Notes: generated by a model from the sequence alone, not told the origin. 15,537 nucleotides of DNA from CBDUVZ01 sp965370805 (GCA_965370805.1 CBDUVZ010000069.1:1-15537), one strand, 5' to 3'. Positions 1-7,114 are shown, counted from the first letter of the stretch. Made by a program: numbers and translations.

Positions 1-37
1 GAACAGAGAACACCTAACAGGACATGTTTTGATGCCG

Positions 38-53
38 TGGCACGCAGTTTGCT
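38..53 (+). promoter_or_regulatory. Sigma-54 (RpoN) promoter, perfect consensus
   Basis: The sequence reads TGGCACG, four bases, then TTGCT. It matches the sigma-54 -24/-12 consensus (TGGCACG-N4-TTGCW) at every fixed position. Transcription would start near base 64 and run rightwards, giving a leader of about 140 nt before the DUF4258 gene. Sigma-54 promoters need an enhancer-binding activator; any site for one would lie left of the window. Confidence 0.75.
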
Positions 54-167
54 TGGGGGTTAAGGGAACACAATACCTATCTCCGCCCGCCGCAATCCGC
101 TGACGGCTCACAGCTTCCCACCTGGGGAGCCAGAGCCGGACCGCTGACCGCTTGCCGCCAGGTTGGG

Positions 168-196
168 CTGGAAGGAATCGTGGTATCGGATATAAT
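168..196 (+). promoter_or_regulatory. Sigma-70-like promoter of the DUF4258/DUF2283 pair
   Basis: A perfect TATAAT box lies at 191-196, and a weak -35 (CTGGAA, 168-173) sits 17 bp upstream. The predicted start of transcription (about 202-204) falls on the GTG/ATG start codons at 202 and 205, so the message may be leaderless. The -10 is convincing and the -35 is not. Confidence 0.45.
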
Positions 197-201
197 CAGG
201 T

Positions 202-456
202 GTGATGCCGACATTCTCCGAGCATGCCCGGGTCGAGTTGAAACGCAGAGGAATTACCACAGAGCAGGTCAGTCAGGTGCTTGAGAATCCGGAACAGGTA
301 GTCCCGGCGTACGGCGGGCGCAAGGCATACCAGTCCAGGATTGAAGCAGGCGGCAAGACCTACCTTTTGAGGGCGATAGTGTCACCGGGCGAGTCCCCGA
401 CGGTCGTGACTGTCTATCGCACGAGCAGGATTGAGAAGTATTGGAGGAATGAGTGA
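202..456 (+). CDS. DUF4258 domain protein (putative toxin of a TA-like pair)
   Basis: This is an 84-residue protein from GTG at 202, or 83 residues from ATG at 205. It has the DUF4258 layout: an N-terminal helix with 'SEHARVELKRRGIT', an 'EQVSQVLENPEQV' turn, then beta strands with 'KTYLLRAIVS' and a terminal 'VVTVYRTSRIEKYW'. The family is thought to share the small RelE/ParE-like fold and is often called a putative toxin, but no activity is assigned here. Its stop overlaps the next gene by 4 bp (GTGA), so the two are translationally coupled. No Shine-Dalgarno precedes it, and the TATAAT box ends 5 bp before the GTG, which suggests leaderless translation. The family call is fairly firm and the toxin role is inference. 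Confidence 0.8.
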   Translation: MMPTFSEHARVELKRRGITTEQVSQVLENPEQVVPAYGGRKAYQSRIEAGGKTYLLRAIVSPGESPTVVTVYRTSRIEKYWRNE

Positions 457-650
457 AAGTCACATATGAACCCCGAGTCGATGTGCTGCGGGTTGTTTTC
501 AGTAACGCGCCGGTGGAGGAAAGCGACGAGGACAAGCCGGGCATCATTCTCGACTACGACAAGGACGGAAACGTAGTTGGGATGGAGATCCTGGATGCAT
601 CCAAGCGCGTCGAGAATCCTCGCGCAGTCGATTACGCGGTCGTTGGCTGA
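453..650 (+). CDS. DUF2283 domain protein (putative partner or antitoxin)
   Basis: This 65-residue protein starts at a GTG that overlaps the stop of the previous gene. A GGAGG Shine-Dalgarno at 443-447 sits five bases upstream. It has the DUF2283 pattern: 'VTYEPRVDVLRVVFSNAPVEES', an acidic 'GIILDYDKDGNVVGMEILDASKRV' and a short tail. DUF2283 genes commonly sit directly beside DUF4258 genes, and the pair is treated as a toxin-antitoxin-like module. The protein has no DNA-binding motif, so autoregulation would need another factor. The antitoxin role is inferred from position only. Confidence 0.8.
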   Translation: MKVTYEPRVDVLRVVFSNAPVEESDEDKPGIILDYDKDGNVVGMEILDASKRVENPRAVDYAVVG

Positions 651-858
651 ACCCGGACCGCCTCGCGTCCTGTTTTCTCGGGAGCATGCCCGCATTCACA
701 TACGAAAAGCAGTCCGGAGCCGGACGCGGACATCGGTCCGCTGACTGCCCCCTTTGATTTCAGATTGTAGGTTGCAGATTGCAGATTTCCGAATCCGGTT
801 CACCCGCTGACGGCATACAGCTTGCGACCCGGACAGGGATACGCCATTCGGTAACCGG
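651..858. other. Intergenic gap with heptamer repeats
   Basis: No gene is seen between the DUF2283 stop and the convergent XRE stop. The gap holds a small hairpin (GCGGAC / GTCCGC, 726-741, loop ATCG), a run of 7-bp units at 756-797, and a CCGCTGACGGC-type repeat at 804-823 that is shared with 97-116. The hairpin has no U-tract directly after it, so I do not call a terminator. Confidence 0.4.
756..797. repeat. Heptamer tandem repeat (GATTGCA type)
   Basis: Six consecutive 7-bp units are visible: GATTTCA, GATTGTA, GGTTGCA, GATTGCA, GATTTCC and a degenerate GAATCCG. On the other strand the unit reads TGCAATC, close to the TTCTGCA units at 11112-11146 and 12166-12207. Confidence 0.7.
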
Positions 859-1605
859 TCAGGACCGGCGGTCCGGCTCGTTGGATTCGTTTAGCTCGGT
901 GAATGTTGCGTTCACCAGGTTGCGGACGTGACGCACCGCTTTTTCCGGCACCAGGTTTTCTCCCATCAGCCGGGCGTCGGCTTCGTCGAGTAGCCTCTGC
1001 CGGCGTTCGGGCCGGCTTCTGCGCGTACGGTTGAGGATGCCCCACAGCCTGAACCCGTGGTCGGACAGTTCCTTGCACACGACCTGGGTCGGTTCGGTTC
1101 CGATATTGGCGCGGGTCATGGACCGGCCGAGCAGTATCTTGAGCTTGCGGCGCCGGACGAATGCGTCCGCGATATGTTGTGCCCTGATCGTCCGCTTTTC
1201 CACCGACTCCGGCTTGCGGTGGTCGAACCTGCGTCTGACCGCGGTCTTGACGTCGTAGTTTTGCACCGCGCGCGCCACTTCGGCCGGCAGTTGGCGTTCG
1301 ATCTGCCTGACCGCGGCCCGGCCTTCCTGCTCCGCGATAGTCGGGCTTGATGTGTACCGGTCGAGGAATGGGGCCAGTTCGGAGAACCCGGCCCGGCAGG
1401 CCCGGAGGAAATCGGCAATCAGGCCGATAGTCGGGTTCCTGATTCGGGCGAGTTCGAGGTTGCCGACGATTGTATGACCGCCTTTGCCGTGCCGGCCCAT
1501 CAATCCGGCCAGTTCCTGCTGGGTCAGACCGGCCCGCACCCGGAACTCGCGCAGCTTCCGGCCCAGTTCCGGGGTCAGAGAGAAACGGTCCTGCTGTTTC
1601 GCCAT
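859..1605 (-). CDS. XRE-family helix-turn-helix regulator
   Basis: This 248-residue protein has an N-terminal Cro/C1-type HTH at about residues 10-65. The core is 'LGRKLREFRVRAGLTQQELA', followed by a small insertion (GRHGKGGH) and a recognition region 'TIVGNLELARIRNPTIGLIA'. The C-terminal 170 residues are basic, helical and not recognised. I chose ATG 1605 because AGGAG lies 7 bp upstream; a longer TTG start at 1635 falls inside the operator and lacks a ribosome site. The upstream inverted repeat (1625-1648) lies over the promoter, so the protein probably represses itself. It ends convergently towards the DUF4258/DUF2283 pair and may or may not control it. Alternative: part of an antitoxin-like system. 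The HTH call is firm and the target is unknown. Confidence 0.85.
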   Translation of the reverse strand: MAKQQDRFSLTPELGRKLREFRVRAGLTQQELAGLMGRHGKGGHTIVGNLELARIRNPTIGLIADFLRACRAGFSELAPFLDRYTSSPTIAEQEGRAAVRQIERQLPAEVARAVQNYDVKTAVRRRFDHRKPESVEKRTIRAQHIADAFVRRRKLKILLGRSMTRANIGTEPTQVVCKELSDHGFRLWGILNRTRRSRPERRQRLLDEADARLMGENLVPEKAVRHVRNLVNATFTELNESNEPDRRS

Positions 1606-1624
1606 GCGGTTGCTCCTGTTCGGC

Positions 1625-1648
1625 CAATGATACAAAGATTTATCATTG
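1625..1648. promoter_or_regulatory. Perfect 8-8-8 inverted repeat, likely XRE operator
   Basis: CAATGATA (1625-1632), an 8-bp AT-rich spacer and TATCATTG (1641-1648) form a perfect dyad. It overlaps the -10 box and spacer of the XRE promoter. The size and symmetry suit a Cro/C1-like dimer, so steric autorepression is the natural reading. This is an inference from position and symmetry. Confidence 0.65.
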
Positions 1649-1655
1649 ACCGCAA
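1627..1655 (-). promoter_or_regulatory. Sigma-70-like promoter of the XRE gene
   Basis: On the minus strand TTGCGG (1655-1650) is followed by 17 bp and TATCAT (1632-1627, five of six bases of TATAAT). Transcription would start near 1620 and give a leader of about 15 nt that contains the AGGAG ribosome site. Confidence 0.5.
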
Positions 1656-1735
1656 GCGGAAAACACGGCTAAGAAACGGTCCGGCAAGCAGATACGCATT
1701 GTCTGGCGAATTACCCTCCCCGGCCCCCTGAATAG

Positions 1736-2023
1736 TTGTCCAAATACTTGTCCGGAGACTTGCTGCAGCAGTTGCCGGAAGAGTTTGTAGATGAGTTGCT
1801 GCAGCAGTTGTACGAAGACTTATCAGAAGAGTTGCAGGATGACTTGCCGGAAGAGTTGTCAGAAGACTTGGAAGAAGTGTTGCTGCGGTACTTGTCCAAA
1901 GACTTGCTGGGAGACTTGTCAGAAGACTCGTCCGGAGACTTCTCGAAAGACTTGCCGGATGAGTTCAAGCAGGTGTTGTCAGAACAGTTCTCAAAGGAGT
2001 TGCCCGAAGATTTGCTTCAGCAC
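1736..2023. repeat. 24-unit, 12-nt tandem array (TTGTCAGAAGAC type)
   Basis: Twenty-four degenerate 12-bp units run without any insertion or deletion. Units 3 and 6, 4 and 10, and 11 and 16 are identical pairs. The first T is invariant, the second T occurs in 23 of 24 units, and the A at unit position 11 in 22. The most variable positions are 6, 12 and 9, that is, every third base. The plus frame from TTG 1736 is open and encodes Leu-x-(Glu/Gln/Lys)-(Asp/Glu) tetrapeptides. A minus frame from about 2016 to a TAA at 1711 is open and encodes (Lys/Asn)-Ser-(Ser/Pro)-(Asp/Gly) tetrapeptides. Neither frame has a convincing start or ribosome site. The last unit abuts the SWIM gene stop codon. Confidence 0.9.
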
Positions 2024-3814
2024 TCATGGCCATTTGGTTTTGTCCATCAGTTTCATCAGGTTGGGTCTCCGTTTGTTCTTTGTCCGCACTTCGGCCAGGT
2101 AGGTCCTGAATTCGTCCCGCTTGCCCATCCGTTTCATCAGACGCCCGATATTGCGCAGTGCATCGACCGCCTGCTCGTACCTTGCATTGTTAGCATACCC
2201 GAGTAACTCCTTGACTTCTTGCCTGTAAACGCCGACCGCGTCTTCGGGATGCTCTTTTTCGCGCCGGCCGGCGAGTTGAAGCAGGAGCGTATCCGCGCAG
2301 CCATGAGCCTGAGCTTCGCGCCACGCCGCTTCGAAATCGCCTTCCCAGATGAAGACTTCAACCAGCACGGAGCCGTCTTCGCGCGGCTCCCAGTGCTGGC
2401 GTTTCGGCCTTTTCTTGCGCTGCGCGGTTTCAATCCGCTCGCGGAGCAGGGCAATTGCTTCTTCGCGCCACACCGGCCACTGGTCGATCCGGTTCGCGTA
2501 CTTGTGCAGCCGCTGATACGTATCGAGGCGCGGGTGGTCACTGAACCCGGCCCAGATGAGGTTCATCGTGTCGTTTGGCCGGTCGCGGGAAAGGTACTCG
2601 TCGGCCAGGAATTCGTACAATTCCGGAGGAGGATGGTCCGGGAACTTCTTCCTGCCTTTCTCGGCCCATTTCAGCGCATCGTCGTCCCGACCTGCTTCCT
2701 TGTAGATTCGGGCGATTTCGAGGTAGCGGTGGGAATAGGAAAGGTCCCTGGCTTTGACCATGACCAGCTTGTCGATGTCACCCGACTGCTCGGCCAGGCT
2801 TTCCATTATCCCGGTGATATTGGAAACATGCGATCTCATTTCATAGTCGTCCGAGTCGGGTTTGGCTTCGGGAAGCCGGGTCCATTCTTTCCAGGCCAGG
2901 CGCTGGTATTCTGCCAGCCCTTCGGGTCCGAATACGTCGGCATACGTTCTATCCGCATTCCCGAACAGTTCCCATTCGGAGTTGAACCTCAGTTTGAACA
3001 GTTGGCGGGCCAGGGCTTTGGGCTCAGGCCGGGCTTTCCGGCAGGCAGCAAGATGCAATTCGTGCAGTTCCGCGAAGATTCCGCCGACGCCGCCGTCCGA
3101 GTCGTCAACCTGACCGAGCGCTTTCTCAATCCGGCGGAGCGCATGTTCGGCCAGTTCCACTGCCGCGGTCGCCTGGCCGTTTGCCAGCACGTCCCTGATT
3201 GTGTCAACGACAATCTCGGCCCGGCATACGTAATCCCCGGCTCTGCGCCAGTGGACGTATCCGTGGGTTTGGGTTGCTCGGGTTATCGCTTTGCGCAGGT
3301 ACCCGGTATCCGGCGCGCCGCCGCGGCTCTTCGCGGCCAGCATCAGGAAACGCTCATGCAGGTTATCGTCTTTCTGCACCTGGTCCATGAGTAGTTCCAT
3401 CAACTGGTCCTTGTCCCGAGTCTTGAGGTATTCCCGGATGTCGCGTGTAGTCGGCTCGGCAATCGGCACGGGATTGGTTCTTTCCGCGGGCCGGTCGCCT
3501 TTGCGTCGTGCCAGCCATTCCAGCCCGACCGCGACGCAGTGCTTGCAGAACTTGCCTTCATTCCCGACCGGACAATCGCAGGCGGCGTCGAACCGCCCGT
3601 CCCGTACCTGGAGCATCACGTGGTACTCGTCAGTGCCCTGAATCCTGGCTCTGATAACCCCGTTTTGCTCAGACAGGTTTTCAACCCGGTTATCGCGGAA
3701 ATACGCCTCCCCGCGCTCAAAAGAGAAACGCCAGGCTTTGCTCCGCAGCTTGGTCCGGGTCAGGACTGCTGCCAGCGGATTGGATTCAGTTGAAGACCGT
3801 TTCTTGCGAGCCAT
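2024..3814 (-). CDS. SWIM zinc-finger protein with helical-repeat C-terminus
   Basis: The protein has 596 residues from ATG 3814; a TTG six bases upstream is an alternative. The SWIM zinc motif CxC-x8-CxH is clear at C79, C81, C90 and H92 and is preceded by the usual N-terminal 'RGEAYFRDNRVENL' strand region. The rest is helical. It includes TPR-like repeats around residues 360-430 ('YLEIARIYKEAGRDDDALKW', 'PPPELYEFLADEYL') like those of other bacterial SWIM-family proteins. SWIM domains bind nucleic acids or proteins, and a specific role is not known. No Shine-Dalgarno is seen; the promoter places the transcript start on the ATG. It lies after the envelope cluster but has its own promoter. 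Its stop codon touches the 12-nt array. Confidence 0.85.
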   Translation of the reverse strand: MARKKRSSTESNPLAAVLTRTKLRSKAWRFSFERGEAYFRDNRVENLSEQNGVIRARIQGTDEYHVMLQVRDGRFDAACDCPVGNEGKFCKHCVAVGLEWLARRKGDRPAERTNPVPIAEPTTRDIREYLKTRDKDQLMELLMDQVQKDDNLHERFLMLAAKSRGGAPDTGYLRKAITRATQTHGYVHWRRAGDYVCRAEIVVDTIRDVLANGQATAAVELAEHALRRIEKALGQVDDSDGGVGGIFAELHELHLAACRKARPEPKALARQLFKLRFNSEWELFGNADRTYADVFGPEGLAEYQRLAWKEWTRLPEAKPDSDDYEMRSHVSNITGIMESLAEQSGDIDKLVMVKARDLSYSHRYLEIARIYKEAGRDDDALKWAEKGRKKFPDHPPPELYEFLADEYLSRDRPNDTMNLIWAGFSDHPRLDTYQRLHKYANRIDQWPVWREEAIALLRERIETAQRKKRPKRQHWEPREDGSVLVEVFIWEGDFEAAWREAQAHGCADTLLLQLAGRREKEHPEDAVGVYRQEVKELLGYANNARYEQAVDALRNIGRLMKRMGKRDEFRTYLAEVRTKNKRRPNLMKLMDKTKWP

Positions 3815-3819
3815 GCCCA

Positions 3820-3848
3820 AATCTACCGTACCAGACCGCAGCGGTCAA
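3820..3848 (-). promoter_or_regulatory. Sigma-70-like promoter giving a leaderless SWIM transcript
   Basis: On the minus strand TTGACC (3848-3843) is followed by 17 bp and TAGATT (3825-3820). The expected transcript start is near 3813-3814, on the A of the ATG. The gene has no ribosome site, which fits leaderless translation. A 13-bp palindrome (GACCGC-A-GCGGTC, 3834-3846) lies in the spacer and -35 and could be a binding site. Confidence 0.5.
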
Positions 3849-3874
3849 CCGGCAAACCGATGCGCGGTCAGGGA

Positions 3875-4558
3875 CTAGATCTGCTCTTCGTCGAAGAACA
3901 GGTTGACGTACTGGATGCCGGGGGTTCGATTCAGGTCCCTGATCAGGTTCTGGCCCTGGTCTTTGTGCTTGAGCCGGACGTAGTAGGAGAGCTCGATCAG
4001 GTCCTTGTCGCCGAGGGACCGGACGTTGATTATCGAGAGCTTCTTGCAGTGCCCGTCGAGGATGGCCTGGTAGGGTGGAACTTTGTCGTCGCCCGGTCGG
4101 AAATTGAACTGGAGCAGGTAGTCGTCGCGGTGAGGAACCGCCAGCTTTGACTTCGAGAAGAGGAAGATGACCAGCCCGATGAACAGGGTTCCGGTCAGGG
4201 CAATCGTGTAGAACCCGACCCCAGCCGCCATCCCGACGGCGAGCGCGAAGAAGACATAGACGATGTCCAGCGTGTTCTTGACCGCGTGGCGGAAGCGGAC
4301 GACCGACATCGCCCCGACCAGCCCGAACGCGCGCGCCAGGTTGCTGCCGATTACCATGATGACGACCGCGGTAATCATCGACAGGAGTACGAGCGTGCTG
4401 GTGTACGTAACCGAATATCCGGGGCCGCGATAGGTACGGCGATAGAGCCATGATATCACGTACCCGCAGATGAACGCTACCGCCAGCTTGGCAACGACCT
4501 GCGGTCCGGTGACCGGAAGCAGGTGGAGGTCCTGAACGATTCCCTTGAGTATGTCCAT
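3875..4558 (-). CDS. DUF4956 membrane protein, VTC partner
   Basis: This 227-residue inner-membrane protein has four likely membrane segments, at about residues 21-39, 51-71, 97-115 and 116-134. The cytosolic loop between segments 2 and 3 carries the family's conserved 'RFRHAVKN' basic motif (88-95). A soluble domain of about 80 residues follows (150-227) with alternating strands and helices, ending 'GIQYVNLFFDEEQI'. DUF4956 genes are characteristically adjacent to VTC-domain polyphosphate polymerases, and here the gap is 15 bp with a good AGGGAGAG ribosome site. It probably anchors the polymerase at the membrane or moves its product, but no activity has been shown for the family that I can name. 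It is the last gene of the cluster. Confidence 0.88.
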   Translation of the reverse strand: MDILKGIVQDLHLLPVTGPQVVAKLAVAFICGYVISWLYRRTYRGPGYSVTYTSTLVLLSMITAVVIMVIGSNLARAFGLVGAMSVVRFRHAVKNTLDIVYVFFALAVGMAAGVGFYTIALTGTLFIGLVIFLFSKSKLAVPHRDDYLLQFNFRPGDDKVPPYQAILDGHCKKLSIINVRSLGDKDLIELSYYVRLKHKDQGQNLIRDLNRTPGIQYVNLFFDEEQI

Positions 4559-4573
4559 GTCATCTCTCCCTTG

Positions 4574-5464
4574 TCAGTTTGGGGCCGGGCGAAACCGCTG
4601 ACCACCAACCGCTGACCGCTGAGTCCGGAGTACCGCTCGGCCCGCGGCGTCGGGGAACTCGACCGTGTGCGCCACGCCCCGGAGGAACTTGTTCGCAACC
4701 CGGTGGGCGTCGATGCAGATGGCGTACTTGGAGACGGCTAGGCGCTTCAGGTCGAATCGGGCCACGAGTGTTCTGATCCAGCGCGGCAGGCCCCGGTGGA
4801 ACTTGACTTCGAAGACGAAGTGACCGGGCATGGCGTACCTCGCATCCCGGTCCACATAGAGCGAGTCGAGCGTGGGGTAGAGCCGGCCGCGGACGCTCTT
4901 GTCAAAGGTGATGCGCAGGCTGGGGTCGAACCGGCTGTAGAACGCCTCCCGTTCGTAGGCGACGAGGACGGTCGGCAGCATCTTCCGGCGGTAGTAGTTG
5001 TACAGGAAGCGGTGGGCGGCTTCGGTTTCCGCCGAGCCTTCCTCGAATGGAATCCCGCCGGGGTCCGGTCCGTAGCCGGAGAAGACTTCTTCAATCCGGC
5101 TCCATTTGACCGGTGCCCGGCTTTTGTCGATGAAGTTCTCCTGCTTGCGCTTGATTTCAAGAAACACGATACTGTTCTCATCGGGTGTGTTGTAGCCGCG
5201 AATGCGGAGTTTCTTCTTCAGCCGGAAGCCTTCGAGTTTCTCTTCGTAGCAACCGAAGCGCCGTGTGTCGTAGTAGATGCTCCGGACGGTGTACTGTTTG
5301 TCCGGGCGGCTCGCCGAGAACGCGTCGAGGAAAACCCAAGGCCGGAGCGCGGCGCGGATGTCGTCGAGTTGCGCTTTGGGGACCAGGTACTTGTACTCCA
5401 GCCGGCGCATCGTCTTGTAGATGGCCTGGCTGGCTACGGTGACAGCGCGAGGCGGTCCGGCCAT
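4574..5464 (-). CDS. VTC-domain polyphosphate polymerase
   Basis: This 296-residue protein belongs to the VTC4-like branch of the triphosphate-tunnel (CYTH-related) fold, which makes polyphosphate from nucleoside triphosphate. Tunnel residues visible are R20-x-x-E23-x-K25 on strand 1, 'VRSIYYDT' (60-67), K83/K85/R87/R89, the E103-x-K105 pair, R116, R172/E173, K189, E219-x-K221 and the C-terminal 'SKY' (245-247). There is no membrane segment, so it is cytosolic and probably docks on DUF4956. The start at 5464 is 3 bp after the SBBP stop, suggesting coupling; M19 at 5410 is nearer the usual family start and also possible. The last 25 residues are encoded by CCGCTGA heptamer repeats and look like a neutral extension. 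Confidence 0.9.
   Translation of the reverse strand: MAGPPRAVTVASQAIYKTMRRLEYKYLVPKAQLDDIRAALRPWVFLDAFSASRPDKQYTVRSIYYDTRRFGCYEEKLEGFRLKKKLRIRGYNTPDENSIVFLEIKRKQENFIDKSRAPVKWSRIEEVFSGYGPDPGGIPFEEGSAETEAAHRFLYNYYRRKMLPTVLVAYEREAFYSRFDPSLRITFDKSVRGRLYPTLDSLYVDRDARYAMPGHFVFEVKFHRGLPRWIRTLVARFDLKRLAVSKYAICIDAHRVANKFLRGVAHTVEFPDAAGRAVLRTQRSAVGGQRFRPAPN
4595..4622. repeat. Heptamer repeat (CCGCTGA type) inside the VTC 3' end
   Basis: Four 7-bp units (CCGCTGA, CCACCAA, CCGCTGA, CCGCTGA) lie in the last codons of the polymerase gene. They translate to a tail beyond the conserved VTC domain. This is the same type of repeat as at 97-122, 141-160 and 804-823. Confidence 0.7.
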
Positions 5465-5467
5465 CGG

Positions 5468-7102
5468 CTAGCGCACCAGGGTGAGCTTTGCGGTCAACTC
5501 ACGGTTCCGCGTCGTGGCGTCGGTTGACCGGATTCTGAGCCGGGCGAAGTAGATGCCTTCGGCCAGGTGTTGGGCCGGGAATCGCGCCCGGTGTATTCCG
5601 GGTTCCTGCTCGCCGGTTGCCAGGGTTGCGACCAGCCTGCCCGCGGCGTCGTGCACTTCCAGACAAACTTGACTCCTTGCGGACAGGTGGTAGGTGATAG
5701 TCGTCGAGCGGCGGAACGGGTTGGGGCAGCCGGTGAGCATCTCTCCCGGGATTCCGGCTACCGGGCGTGGTTCTTGGATTCCGGTGCAGGCGTACCTGAT
5801 GGTCACGTAGTCGGCGCCGGTGCCCGAGCCCGCGCTGCTGCCGGTGACGTAGACGCTGCCGTCCCCGTCAACTGCGATTGCCCGGGCTGCGTCGTACCCG
5901 CCGGCCGGGCCGTCGTATCGTGCTGCCCACTGCTGCGAGCCGGTGGCGTCGTACTTGACGGTGGCGCAGTCGCTGCTGCCGGTGCCGGTGCCCGCGCTGC
6001 CACCGGTCACGTAGACATTGCCGTCACCGTCGGCCGCGGCCGCCCGGGCTTCGTCATACCCGTCGGCCGGGCCATTGTATCTTGCCGTCCATTGCCGGGA
6101 GCCGGCGGCGTTGTATTTCACAGTTACGTAATCACAGTCGGTGAGCGTGTCCTGGCTGTATCCGGTGACGCAGATATCGCCGTTGTCGCTGACTGCGATT
6201 GCATTCGCCCAGTCGGTGCCGTTCGCCGGGCCGTCATACCTTGCTGTCCACTGCGAATCGCCGGAAGGGTTGTACTTGATGGTCGCGTAGTCCCAGCCGG
6301 TGCCAAGGCCGGTGCTGCCGCCGGTCACGTAGACGTTGCCGTCGGTGTCGATGCCGATTGCTTTGGCTTCATCATGGTCATCGGCCGGACCGTTGTATCC
6401 TGCCACCCACTGTTCGACCCCGGCGGAGTTGTACTTGATGGTCAGGTAATCCCAGGTGCAGATGTAGGGGTTGCCGCTGCTGCCGGTGACGTAGACGTTT
6501 CCGCTGCTGTCGAGCGCAATCGCACTCGCGTAGTCCTCATCAATGGTTGACCAGGTCCGGACCCACTGCTCGGTGCCCGCAGCGTCGTACTTCACGGTTG
6601 TGAAATCCCAGAATGTGGTGTCGCCGGTGCGATACCCGGTGACGTAGGCGTTGCCGCCGGGATCAACCGCAATCGCGAACGCGCAGTCGTTGCCGCCGGC
6701 CGGACCGGCATACCTTCGTACCCACTGCGTGTCGCCGGTCGGACCGTACTTGATCGTCGCGAAGTCGGTGTAGAAGCCCGCATCCGCGCTGCCGCCGGTA
6801 ACGTAGACGCAGCCTCCGTGAGTTGCGATAGCTTTCGCTTCGTCGCTGCCGCCGGCCGGACCGTCGTATCTTGCCGCCCACTGTTCGACGCCGGTGGAGT
6901 CGTACTTCACGGTTGCGTAGTCGTTGCCGGTGCCCGAGCCCCAGCTCGTCCCGGTGACGTAGACATTGCCCGATTCATCGACGGCAATTGCTTCCGGCTC
7001 GTCGAAGTCATCGGCCGGGCCGTTGTACCTGGCGGTCCAGACCTGGCCCGGGCTCAGTGCCGGCAGCAGCAGCAAGACGACAAGAATGACTGTTCTGGTC
7101 AT
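5468..7102 (-). CDS. Secreted SBBP-repeat beta-propeller with sorting domain
   Basis: The protein has 544 residues. A signal peptide (about 1-20, 'ILVVLLLLPALSPG') is followed by eight SBBP repeats of 52-54 residues at 22-444. Each repeat starts W-x-x-x-Y-x-G-P-A and contains 'AIAVD..GNVYVTG' and 'DYATVKYD..G..QW'. The repeat name means seven-bladed propeller, so eight copies is a slight excess. Residues about 455-544 are the sorting domain ('PNPFRRSTTITYHLS', 'DAAGRLVATL', 'EGIYFARL', ending KLTLVR). SBBP proteins are secreted with unknown ligands. The ribosome site GGAAGG is good and the gap from the sulfotransferase-like gene is 12 bp. A surface-exposed partner or CotH substrate is possible but unproven. 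Confidence 0.9.
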   Translation of the reverse strand: MTRTVILVVLLLLPALSPGQVWTARYNGPADDFDEPEAIAVDESGNVYVTGTSWGSGTGNDYATVKYDSTGVEQWAARYDGPAGGSDEAKAIATHGGCVYVTGGSADAGFYTDFATIKYGPTGDTQWVRRYAGPAGGNDCAFAIAVDPGGNAYVTGYRTGDTTFWDFTTVKYDAAGTEQWVRTWSTIDEDYASAIALDSSGNVYVTGSSGNPYICTWDYLTIKYNSAGVEQWVAGYNGPADDHDEAKAIGIDTDGNVYVTGGSTGLGTGWDYATIKYNPSGDSQWTARYDGPANGTDWANAIAVSDNGDICVTGYSQDTLTDCDYVTVKYNAAGSRQWTARYNGPADGYDEARAAAADGDGNVYVTGGSAGTGTGSSDCATVKYDATGSQQWAARYDGPAGGYDAARAIAVDGDGSVYVTGSSAGSGTGADYVTIRYACTGIQEPRPVAGIPGEMLTGCPNPFRRSTTITYHLSARSQVCLEVHDAAGRLVATLATGEQEPGIHRARFPAQHLAEGIYFARLRIRSTDATTRNRELTAKLTLVR

Positions 7103-7114
7103 TTCTTTTCCTTC

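Larger units (their letters stand above)
1..201. other. Intergenic region with promoters and heptamer repeats
   Basis: No gene is visible here. The stretch holds the sigma-54 site at 38-53, a heptamer-type repeat at 97-122 (CCGCTGA-CGGCTCA-CAGCTTC), another short one at 141-160, and a TATAAT box at 191-196. The bases at 97-116 recur with 18 of 20 identities at 804-823. A modest hairpin can form from the CTTCCC / GGGGAG pair just after base 113. No clear small RNA is seen. Confidence 0.5.

Noticed and set aside
726..741. GC-rich hairpin as terminator of the DUF2283 transcript
   Set aside because: The stem is only 6 bp and no T-tract follows directly.
862..874. GGACCG-G-CGGTCC palindrome at the XRE 3' end
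   Set aside because: It lies in coding sequence with a 1-base centre, so it is neither a terminator nor a clear operator.
1791..2102. Cys/Lys-rich third open frame across the 12-nt array
   Set aside because: Any stop-free 12-mer opens several frames; this frame does not place variation at wobble positions.
2219..3394. Long plus-strand open frame opposite the SWIM gene
   Set aside because: It is a shadow of the SWIM gene, which has clear zinc-finger and helical-repeat motifs; the antisense product has no recognisable domain.
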